Positions 55,035 to 64,000 of a stretch of 64,000 nt of DNA are shown in pieces. The DNA comes from Mycobacterium ostraviense (GTDB lineage: Bacteria > Actinomycetota > Actinomycetes > Mycobacteriales > Mycobacteriaceae): positions 4,722,093 through 4,786,092 of the forward strand of contig NZ_NKRE01000001.1 in assembly GCF_002705925.1 (NCBI RefSeq), written 5' to 3'. Below the pieces are notes generated by a model that was not told the origin of the DNA, searched no databases, and saw only the letters and a program-made list of their open reading frames with translations. The stretch's first letter is position 1. Each line of letters starts with the position of its first letter. Both the position numbers and the translations under genes were made by a program.

Positions 55035-55640
55035 GTGGGCGAACCGGTGCCGGGAGCAGCGTCACTGGCCGGGGTCGTTCTGGCCGGCGGAGAGTCGCGG
55101 CGGATGGGTCGTGACAAAGCCACGCTGCCGCTGCCAGGAGGGACCACAACGCTGGTCGAGCACGTGGTGGGTGTTGTCGGACAGCGCTGCGATCCGTTAT
55201 TCGTGATGGCGGCTCCTGGGCAGCCATTGCCCCCGTTGCCGGCTGCCGTGCTGCGCGACGAAGTGCGGGGGCTCGGTCCGTTGCCGGCGACTGGGCGCGG
55301 CTTGCGTGCGGCCGCCGCGGCCGGCGCGCGGCTTGCGTTCGTGTGCGCCGTCGACATGCCTTTGCTGACAGTCGAATTGATCGATGATCTGGTGCGCCGT
55401 GCGGTGCAGACCAATGCCGAAGTGGTGCTGCCGTGGGACGGTCGCAGCCACTACTTGGCGGCGGTATACCGGACCGAGTTGGCCGATCGGGTTGATGCAT
55501 TGGTTGCCGCCGGTGAGCGCAGGATGAGCGCCCTCGTCGATGCGTGCGACGCTCAACGGATCGTGATGTCGAATTCCGGGCCGCTGTCGAATGTCAATAC
55601 CGCGGCCGACTTGCGCGTACCAGCACAGCTTCGGCGCTGA
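55035..55640 (+). CDS. mobA: Molybdenum cofactor guanylyltransferase
   Basis: The 201-residue enzyme attaches GMP to molybdopterin. The nucleotide loop LAGGESRRMGRDKA lies at residues 17-30, and the Mg2+-binding Asp is in VCAVDMP. GTG 55035, 2 bases after the korB stop, gives the M. tuberculosis length. Upstream in-frame codons lie inside korB. Its co-transcription with an iron-sulfur oxidoreductase that needs no molybdenum is conserved but unexplained. Confidence 0.88.
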   Translation: MGEPVPGAASLAGVVLAGGESRRMGRDKATLPLPGGTTTLVEHVVGVVGQRCDPLFVMAAPGQPLPPLPAAVLRDEVRGLGPLPATGRGLRAAAAAGARLAFVCAVDMPLLTVELIDDLVRRAVQTNAEVVLPWDGRSHYLAAVYRTELADRVDALVAAGERRMSALVDACDAQRIVMSNSGPLSNVNTAADLRVPAQLRR

Positions 55641-55736
55641 CCGCTAGCTCTTACCGTGTGCCCATGCGACGGGCTGCAGAATTCGCTCGCGGTTTGCGTC
55701 GGTTTGCTCCCGGATTCAGCGCAACAGAATTCTTGT

Positions 55737-55756
55737 GCCGGGCCGGCGTCTTTTTT
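55737..55756 (+). terminator. Terminator after mobA
   Basis: GCCGGGCCGGC (stem GCCG/CGGC, loop GGC) is followed three bases later by six T residues, a classical intrinsic terminator pattern that is rare in this genome. It lies about 100 bases after the mobA stop. Confidence 0.5.
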
Positions 55757-55767
55757 CTGTCGGTTTT

Positions 55768-55783
55768 CTCATTTGAAAATGAG
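55768..55783. promoter_or_regulatory. AT-rich palindrome CTCATTT-GA-AAATGAG
   Basis: Perfect 7-base arms around GA in an AT-rich setting resemble a metalloregulator or other dimeric repressor site. No gene start lies close by, so the target is unclear. Confidence 0.35.
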
Positions 55784-56725
55784 ATTGGCGCGAAGCTAAA
55801 TAGATCTGTTATTCCAGGGTTTGCTCGGTGGAGAAAGTCCTGACCGTTGTGCCGCGTACCTCTATGTTGTTGCCACGCAGTGCATTTCGGCCGTTAGCTA
55901 CCTGTACAACCGTTCCGGAGTCATCGACGGCAGATGTGGTCTATGCAAGCAAACCAACGTGTGCGGCCAACAGTGGATACCTGATCCGGGTGCAATCACC
56001 CGTTGCGCGGCTGCGGCTTGCCCGGGTGCGCCGCTAACGCTCCGGACCCGCCGTATGAGGCCGAACGGCATGAAAATCGTTAGAGTAAACGGTATTTCGT
56101 TCAACTATGAGTTGTGTCGCGGGGTCCTGCGATGTCTTCCGGGATTGTCATTTCGCTGCCGCTTCCTTGGTGGCGAGGTCTACCGCCGATAGCGGGGAGC
56201 GGTGCGCTATGAGCTGGGTCACGTCATCTTGCCGACGGATCCGTCGAATAGACCGTTACCGACATCGGCAAATGCGTGGCGCAGCTCACAAAATACGCGT
56301 GATTCGGCTCACCGTGGCTCCGAAGGCACGAAGGTCGGGCCGCAGCTATAAACATGCGCTTGACCTGCGGAGACCATTGTGCGACCGTGTCGTGATCCGC
56401 TCGTTATAGAACCGAAATATCAGTTCGGCCGGGATGACGAATCCAAATCGTTATCGTACGGTGCGTTTAGCCCGAAATCGGGCATCAGTAGTTAAACACA
56501 ATTGAATCCACGGATCCCGCGTGTGAGCGGAGCTGAGGGCGGCACGGATCTAGCACAGCCGTCGCAGCAGTCGGGCATAGGAACCCCCGACGGGCAACTC
56601 GGGCCCTCCGCTGTCGTGCCTAAACGAGACGGCACGTCTCAAAGCAGCAATTCCACCTGGACATCGCATCCAACCCACCGCCGTGGGCTGGCTCGCTTTG
56701 GCGCGCGCGCACCGCGAAAGGAACA

Positions 56726-57346
56726 ATGTTGAAGAACGTCCGTAAGACGCTCATCGTCGCCGCGATCACCGGGACGCTCGTGACTGTGCCGTCCGGTACC
56801 GCCGCTGCGGACGAGGGCCTTGACCCGAACGCGGCGCCCGGCCCCGGTGCGGTGGGCTTCGACCCGAACGTGCCTCCGGCCCCGGACGCCTTTGCTCCGG
56901 GCGCCCCGGACGCCGCACCGGCCCCTGAGCTCGTGGGGTTCGACCCGAACGTGCCCCCGCCTGCGGCTCCCGACGCCGTGATCGCGCCTGTCGACCTGCC
57001 GGATGGGCCGGCCCCGGACGCCGCGCCGCCGGCCCCGGAACCGGTGGACTTCGACCCGAACATAGCGCCACCGCCGGCCCCGGACGTCCCGCCTCCGCCG
57101 CCGGCTCCCAAGGCCTACAGCGTGAACTGGGACGCCATCGCGCAATGCGAGTCGGGTGGCAACTGGGCCATCAATACCGGTAACGGCTACTCCGGCGGCC
57201 TGCAGTTCACCTCCGGCACCTGGCATGCCAACGGCGGTTCAGGCTCGGCGGCCAGCGCCAGCCGTGAGGAACAGATCCGCGTGGCCGAGAACGTACTGCA
57301 TTCGCAGGGGATCGGCGCCTGGCCGGTCTGCGGTCGTCGCGGCTGA
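56726..57346 (+). CDS. rpfE: Resuscitation-promoting factor RpfE
   Basis: The 206-residue secreted protein has a signal peptide (residues 1-28, KNVRKTLIVAAITG to a GTAAA-type cleavage site). A Pro/Ala-rich linker contains four copies of an (F/L)DPN-containing unit. The C-terminal Rpf domain spans about 132-206. The catalytic Glu142 sits in AQCESGGNW, and Cys residues at 141 and 202 can form the domain's disulfide. It cleaves peptidoglycan during regrowth from dormancy. The linker is longer than in the 172-residue M. tuberculosis protein. AAAGGA lies 4 bases before ATG 56726. Confidence 0.93.
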   Translation: MLKNVRKTLIVAAITGTLVTVPSGTAAADEGLDPNAAPGPGAVGFDPNVPPAPDAFAPGAPDAAPAPELVGFDPNVPPPAAPDAVIAPVDLPDGPAPDAAPPAPEPVDFDPNIAPPPAPDVPPPPPAPKAYSVNWDAIAQCESGGNWAINTGNGYSGGLQFTSGTWHANGGSGSAASASREEQIRVAENVLHSQGIGAWPVCGRRG

Positions 57347-57374
57347 CCACACCGCCAGGCGATATAGCCGAACA

Positions 57375-57406
57375 CCGGGTGCCGGGCCTTCGGGCCCGGC
57401 ACCCGG
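57375..57406 (+). terminator. Strong terminator hairpin after rpfE
   Basis: A perfect 14-base stem (left arm 57375-57388, right arm 57393-57406) is closed by a TTCG tetraloop with a C-G closing pair, one of the most stable hairpin forms. It starts 28 bases after the rpfE stop. Confidence 0.8.
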
Positions 57407-57460
57407 CGTATTCGGGGTCGCGTGCGCGCTGGGCCGCGCACCGCGAGTAGCGTCTGGCCA

Positions 57461-58717
57461 GTGACCGCAGCGCCGCGTGAATTCGACATCATCCTCTACG
57501 GGGCCACGGGTTTTGTCGGCAAGCTGACCGCCCAATACCTGGCTCGAGCCGGCGGCGACGCGCGAATCGCGCTGGCCGGCAGGTCGACCGAGCGATTGCT
57601 CGCCGTTCGCGACACGTTGGGAGAACCCGCGCGGTCCTGGTCGGTCGTCGCCGCCGACGCCGGGTCGCCCGCGACCCTCGAGCAGATGGCGGCCCGCACC
57701 CGTGTCGTCGTCACCACGGTCGGGCCCTACATGCGCTACGGGCTGCCGTTGGTGGCCGCATGCGCCGCCGCCGGCACCGACTACGCCGACCTGACCGGCG
57801 AGCCACCGTTTGTCCGTGACAGCATCGATCAGCACCACAAGCAGGCCGCCGACACCGGCGCCCGGATCGTGCATGCCTGCGGATTCGACTCGATCCCGTC
57901 GGATCTCAGCGTCTATGCGCTGTACCGCGCCGCGCACGATGACGGCGCCGGGGAACTGGGCGACACGCACTTTGTGGTCCGGTCCCTCGCCGGCGGGCTA
58001 TCCGGCGGCACCATCGCGTCGATGCTGGAAATTCTGCGTGCCGTCTCCGCCGACCCCGACCTGCGCCGGCGATTCGCCGACCCGTACACGCTGAGCACCG
58101 ACCGCGCCGCCGAGCCCGAACTCGGCCCGCAGCCCGACCTGCCATGGCGGCGCGGCAGTCAACTCGCTCCCGAGCTGCGCGGACTGTGGACCGCCGGGTT
58201 CCTGATGGCGCCGACCAATACCAGGATCGTGCGCCGCAGCAACGCGCTGTTGGATTGGGCCTACGGCAGGCGGTTCCGGTACAGCGAGCACATGAGCCTG
58301 GGATCATCGCTGCTGGCGCCGCTGGCGTCGGCCGTCATCAGCGGCGTCGGAAACGTGACGACCGGATTGGGCAGCCGATATTTCCGGCTGCTACCACAAG
58401 GGTTGGTGCAGCGGGTGGTGCCCAAGCCGGGCTCCGGCCCAAGCGTGGCGGTTCGCGAGCGTGGCTACTACCGGATCGAGACCTACACCACCACAACCTC
58501 GGGCGCCCGATATGTGGCACGCATGAAGCAGGACGGCGATCCCGGCTACAAGGCCACGTCGGTGCTGCTGGGAGAGTGCGGTCTGGCGCTGGCATTCGAT
58601 CGCGACAAGCTCTCGGATCTGCACGGGGTGCTGACCCCGGCCGCCGCGATGGGTGACGCGCTGCTGTCCCGCTTCCCGGCCGCCGGTGTGTCGTTGCACA
58701 CCGAGCGGCTGGCCTGA
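57461..58717 (+). CDS. Trans-acting enoyl reductase / saccharopine dehydrogenase-like protein
   Basis: The 418-residue protein has an N-terminal Rossmann fold with GATGFVGKLTAQYL (near residues 14-27) and AGRSTERL. The C-terminal part contains ARYVARMKQDGDPGYKATS. Mycobacterial members act as trans enoyl reductases for polyketide lipids or have unknown roles. The saccharopine dehydrogenase name reflects the fold, not a lysine pathway. No polyketide synthase is nearby, so the substrate is unknown. GTG 57461 is preferred, as the frame upstream lies across the rpfE terminator. Confidence 0.83.
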   Translation: MTAAPREFDIILYGATGFVGKLTAQYLARAGGDARIALAGRSTERLLAVRDTLGEPARSWSVVAADAGSPATLEQMAARTRVVVTTVGPYMRYGLPLVAACAAAGTDYADLTGEPPFVRDSIDQHHKQAADTGARIVHACGFDSIPSDLSVYALYRAAHDDGAGELGDTHFVVRSLAGGLSGGTIASMLEILRAVSADPDLRRRFADPYTLSTDRAAEPELGPQPDLPWRRGSQLAPELRGLWTAGFLMAPTNTRIVRRSNALLDWAYGRRFRYSEHMSLGSSLLAPLASAVISGVGNVTTGLGSRYFRLLPQGLVQRVVPKPGSGPSVAVRERGYYRIETYTTTTSGARYVARMKQDGDPGYKATSVLLGECGLALAFDRDKLSDLHGVLTPAAAMGDALLSRFPAAGVSLHTERLA

Positions 58718-58788
58718 GCCGGTGACGCGTACGTCTAGGGTCAGAAGGGAGGTGGCTTGATATCCGACTCCGAAGGCAGCCCGCACCG

Positions 58789-59382
58789 ATGCCCGGTCTT
58801 GATGATCTCTACACCCAGATTCCTACATCTGACATCGCGCGCACGCTCGGCGCCGACGAAACCGAGGTGGACGCGGCGGTCCGCACGTTGGTACCGGTGC
58901 TGCTTACCGGATTGCACCAGCATTCGCAGGATCCCGAACACGCCGGCCGGATCGAGTCAGTCGCCAGCAGCCACGCCGCGCGTGGCCTGCTCGACGCGGG
59001 CGGGGCGCTCGACCAGGTTGACCGGCGCGGCGAAGAGGAGGCCGAAGAGGTCGTCGCCACGCTATTCGCCGGCAACGACAGCGACCGGGTGGCATCGGTA
59101 CTGGCCAGTGGTGGGGCCGGAAGGAGGGAACTTCTGCAGCGGTTGTTGCCGCTGGTGCTCCCGATCGTGCTGGCATACCTGGGAAATCAGCTCCGGCCGG
59201 GCGGCGCACTGCAGGGTACTGCGGTTCAGCACGAGGAAACGGGCTCCGGTGGCGGCCTGGCTCAGCTGCTCGGTGGGATCCTCGGGGGCGGAAATGATGA
59301 AACGTCCCTCGGCAACCTGCTGGGTGGCAGAGGCCGCGCGCTGGGGGACATCATCGGCGGGCTCCTCGGCGGCAAAAAGTAA
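58789..59382 (+). CDS. DUF937 domain protein
   Basis: The 197-residue protein begins MPGLDDLYTQIPTSDIARTLG. Residues 1-150 form a helical DUF937 (YidB-like) region. The C-terminal third is Gly/Leu-rich (GGLAQLLGGILGGG, GNLLGG, GDIIGGLLGG), typical for the family. No signal peptide is seen. The function of DUF937 proteins is unknown. It lies 44 bases upstream of the lectin-LysM gene on the same strand, suggesting a pair. I do not recall it at this position in M. tuberculosis. Confidence 0.8.
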   Translation: MPGLDDLYTQIPTSDIARTLGADETEVDAAVRTLVPVLLTGLHQHSQDPEHAGRIESVASSHAARGLLDAGGALDQVDRRGEEEAEEVVATLFAGNDSDRVASVLASGGAGRRELLQRLLPLVLPIVLAYLGNQLRPGGALQGTAVQHEETGSGGGLAQLLGGILGGGNDETSLGNLLGGRGRALGDIIGGLLGGKK

Positions 59383-59426
59383 CCCGGCGCGATCAGTCGG
59401 CCGGACCGGATAACGAAAGGCAAAGC

Positions 59427-60041
59427 ATGTCAGACACGCTCGGCGAAGGACAGCGGCTGCAGCGAGGGGAATCTTTGGTCTCCAACAACGGGGCCTACAC
59501 CTTGACCCTGCAAGAAGACGGCAACCTGGTGCTCGCCGCCGACGGCACGCCGGTATGGGCCACGGCGACCGATGGCCAGGACGTGGTGCGCGCCGAGCTG
59601 CAGATCGATGGCAACTTTGTCCTCTACACGCCGGAGCGACCGGTCTGGCACAGCGACACCGTGGGCAGCAGGAGCGTCAGGCTGGTGCTCCAGGATGACC
59701 GCAACCTGGTGCTCTACGCCGCCGACGGCCCGGCCTGGGCCACCGGGACGCAGATCGACACGCCGCCGGCGGACCTGCAGAAATCTGTTGGCGCCCCGGA
59801 GGTGACCGGCGCGGCGCAGGCGGCGCAGCCCGTCGGGGAAGCGGCGCCCCTCGCAGCGGCGGTCGCCGACGAGCCGGCTGAGCCCGCGCTCAACACGTAC
59901 ACCGTGGCCTCCGGTGACACCTTGTGGGGCATCGCCGAACGCTTCTACGGTGACGGGAACAAATACCAGGTGCTGGTCGACGCCAACGCGATTCCCAATC
60001 CTGACCTGATCCATCCCGGCCAGGTGCTCACGATTCCGTGA
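59427..60041 (+). CDS. Bulb-type lectin domain plus LysM domain protein
   Basis: The 204-residue protein has a beta-prism mannose-binding lectin domain (residues 1-110) with three Q-x-D-x-N-x-V repeats: QEDGNLVLA (degenerate), QIDGNFVLY and QDDRNLVLY. A Pro/Ala linker follows, then a C-terminal LysM domain (155-204, YTVASGDTLWGIAERFYG). LysM binds peptidoglycan and the lectin binds mannose-containing glycans. There is no signal peptide, so how it reaches the wall is unclear. A similar lectin-LysM protein is known in M. smegmatis. AACGAAAGG lies before ATG 59427. Confidence 0.87.
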   Translation: MSDTLGEGQRLQRGESLVSNNGAYTLTLQEDGNLVLAADGTPVWATATDGQDVVRAELQIDGNFVLYTPERPVWHSDTVGSRSVRLVLQDDRNLVLYAADGPAWATGTQIDTPPADLQKSVGAPEVTGAAQAAQPVGEAAPLAAAVADEPAEPALNTYTVASGDTLWGIAERFYGDGNKYQVLVDANAIPNPDLIHPGQVLTIP

Positions 60042-60085
60042 TCGGCTCCCTGACAGCCGTTCACCTGCGCTTTTAGGCGCCTCCA

Positions 60086-60100
60086 CGCCGCGACGCGGCG
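60086..60100 (+). terminator. Small hairpin between the lectin gene and valS
   Basis: CGCCGC-GAC-GCGGCG pairs perfectly 18 bases before the valS start. It may end the lectin transcript or lie in the valS leader. No T-run follows. Confidence 0.3.
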
Positions 60101-60117
60101 GTTCCTAGAATTGACCG

Positions 60118-62777
<2,660 letters not shown>

Positions 62778-62781
<4 letters not shown>

Positions 62782-64000
62782 GTTTCGAGTCGACAGACCG
62801 GCCATCTACCGGCATGGCTCCCACGCCGGACGAGATCGCGTCGCTGCTGCAGGTCGAGCACCTGCTGGACCAGCGCTGGCCGGAGACTCGCATCGAGCCG
62901 AGCCTGACAAGGATCAGCGCGCTGCTGGACCTGCTGGGATCACCGCAACGTGGCTATCCCTCGATCCACATCGCCGGAACCAACGGCAAGACGTCGGTGG
63001 CGCGGATGGTCGACGCGTTGGTCACCGCGTTGCAGCAACGCACCGGCCGCACCACCAGCCCGCACCTGCAGTCGGTGGTGGAACGCATCTCGATCGACGG
63101 AAAGCCGATCAGCCCGGCGCAGTACGTGGCGACGTACCGGGAAATCGAGCCGTTCGTGCAGATGATCGATGAGCAGTCGCAGAATGCAGGCGGGCCGGCG
63201 ATGAGCAAGTTCGAGGTGCTCACCGCGATGGCGTTCGCCGCGTTCGCCGACGCGCCCGTCGACGTCGCGGTGGTCGAGGTGGGTATGGGTGGACGATGGG
63301 ACGCCACCAACGTGATCAATGCGCCGGTGGCGGTGATCACCCCGATCAGCAAGGACCATGTCGACTACCTCGGGAACGACATCGCCGGGATCGCGGGCGA
63401 GAAGGCGGGGATTATCCGTCGAGCCGAAGAGGGCTCGCCGGAAACGGTCGCGGTCATCGCGCGTCAGCGCCCGGAGGTCATGGAGGTGCTGCTGGGTCAG
63501 GCGGTCCGCTCCGACGCCGCGGTCGCCCGGGAGGATTCGGAGTTCGCCGTGTTGGGCCGGCAGGTCGCCGTCGGCGGTCAGGTGCTGCAACTGCAAGGTC
63601 TGGGCGGGGTGTACTCCGACATCTACCTGCCGCTGCACGGTGAACACCAGGCGCACAACGCGGTGGTGGCGCTGGCCGCGGTCGAGGCCTTCTTCGGCGC
63701 GGGCGCCCAGCGTCAGCTCGACGTCGAGGCGGTGCGGGCGGGATTCGCCGCGGTCACCAGCCCCGGCCGGCTGGAACGGTTGCGCAGCGCACCTACCGTG
63801 TTCATCGACGCCGCCCACAATCCGGCCGGGGCGGCTGCGCTGGCCCGGACGCTGGCCGACGAGTTCGACTTCCGGATGTTGGTCGGGGTGATCAGTGTGC
63901 TGGCCGACAAGGACGTCGACGGCATTCTGCAAGCGGTGGAGCCGGTGTTCGACTCGGTCGTGGTGACCCACAACGGGTCACCGCGCGCGCTGGATGTCGA
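62778..64000 (+). CDS. folC: Folylpolyglutamate/dihydrofolate synthase (cut by window end)
   Basis: 407 codons are present and the gene continues past the window. The ATP-binding loop HIAGTNGKTSVARM lies near residues 64-77. The Mur-ligase-like acidic residues are in FEVLTAMAFAAFA and EVGMGGRWDATN, followed by HVDYLG and HNPAGAAAL. The enzyme adds glutamates to folate and in most bacteria also makes dihydrofolate. ATG 62778 overlaps the valS stop, an arrangement shared with M. tuberculosis. About 80 residues are missing at the 3' end by comparison with the usual length of about 487. Confidence 0.93.

Larger units (their letters stand above)
55641..56725. other. Gene-poor, relatively AT-rich kilobase before rpfE
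   Basis: These 1085 bases are visibly less GC-rich than the rest of the window (for example 55755-55870 and 56380-56510). No frame shows a recognisable domain. The longest, around 55821-56192, is Cys- and Arg-rich and unconvincing. Palindromes occur at 55768-55783 (CTCATTT/AAATGAG), 56412-56428 (CCGAA/TTCGG) and 56470-56483 (GCCCGA/TCGGGC). From memory, M. tuberculosis carries two small hypothetical genes in this interval. I cannot see intact copies here. The long leader may hold rpfE regulation. Confidence 0.5.

Noticed and set aside
55821..56192. 123-residue frame in the AT-rich gap before rpfE
   Set aside because: It is Cys- and Arg-rich without a domain, and a competing overlapping frame exists at 55828. 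I could not support it as a gene.
60042..60117. T-box or other tRNA-sensing leader before valS
   Set aside because: The gap is only 76 bases, with one 15-base hairpin and no T-box consensus.

Overview
This window reads as the chromosome of a slow-growing, non-tuberculosis-complex Mycobacterium. The DNA is GC-rich with many GTG starts and ATGA/GTGA gene overlaps. It contains a PE_PGRS gene, an rpf gene, an actinobacterial clpP1-clpP2 pair and a 1.6 kb-codon NAD-glutamate dehydrogenase. From memory, the gene order matches the M. tuberculosis Rv2505c-Rv2447c segment, inverted here. It differs by an insertion sequence, an extra PE_PGRS, an added methyltransferase and a lectin/DUF937 pair, and it lacks the two MFS transporter genes I would expect beside mmuM and clpX. 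I cannot name the species.

Layout. 1-9.3 kb: a tightly overlapping catabolic operon (fadD35, scoA, scoB, accD1, accA1, fadE19, a MaoC-type hydratase, citE). 9.6-13.0 kb: a branched-chain 2-oxoacid dehydrogenase operon (E1 alpha, E1 beta, E2). Together they form a leucine/branched-chain acid breakdown module: oxoacid decarboxylation, acyl-CoA dehydrogenation, biotin-dependent carboxylation, hydration, lyase cleavage and CoA transfer. 13.1-15.6 kb: an intact insertion sequence with a 778-residue DDE-type transposase and palindromic terminal inverted repeats. 15.9 kb: tRNA-Arg. 16.2-23.3 kb: lipid genes (lipQ, a WS/DGAT-like acyltransferase, plsC, plsB2). 23.3-24.4 kb: a gene-free kilobase ending in tandem DnaA-box-like repeats before an ssb paralogue. 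25.0-32.7 kb: ettA, gdh, a hotdog thioesterase and a conserved unknown.

32.7-36.1 kb (minus strand): hypothetical gene, glbO, aglA and an added SAM methyltransferase. 36.3-37.8 kb: HNH protein, CtaJ-like cytochrome oxidase subunit and a DUF5130 protein. 37.8-40.4 kb: pepN (minus). 40.6-42.3 kb: PE_PGRS. 42.4-44.4 kb: a mycothiol-dependent reductase homologue with one active-site Cys, rpiB and a Nei-type glycosylase, followed by a fragment resembling a small secreted Trp/Cys-rich protein. 44.7-45.9 kb: lipP (minus), then tRNA-Gly (minus) and tRNA-Pro (plus). 46.2-51.5 kb: a proteostasis cluster (tig, clpP1, clpP2, clpX) with mmuM on the other strand. 51.9-55.6 kb: korA, korB, mobA. 55.6-56.7 kb: a gene-poor, relatively AT-rich kilobase. 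56.7-64.0 kb: rpfE, a trans-acting enoyl-reductase-like protein, DUF937, a bulb-lectin/LysM protein, valS and the start of folC, which runs off the window.

Most of the window is conserved mycobacterial core. I see no CRISPR array, prophage or defence island. The least ordinary points are the insertion sequence with palindromic ends, the CPWA (not CPWC) reductase, the phased CCTGATTA repeats before korA, the orphan secreted-protein fragment, the leader ORF before the acyltransferase, and the lectin-LysM/DUF937 pair beside rpfE and valS.
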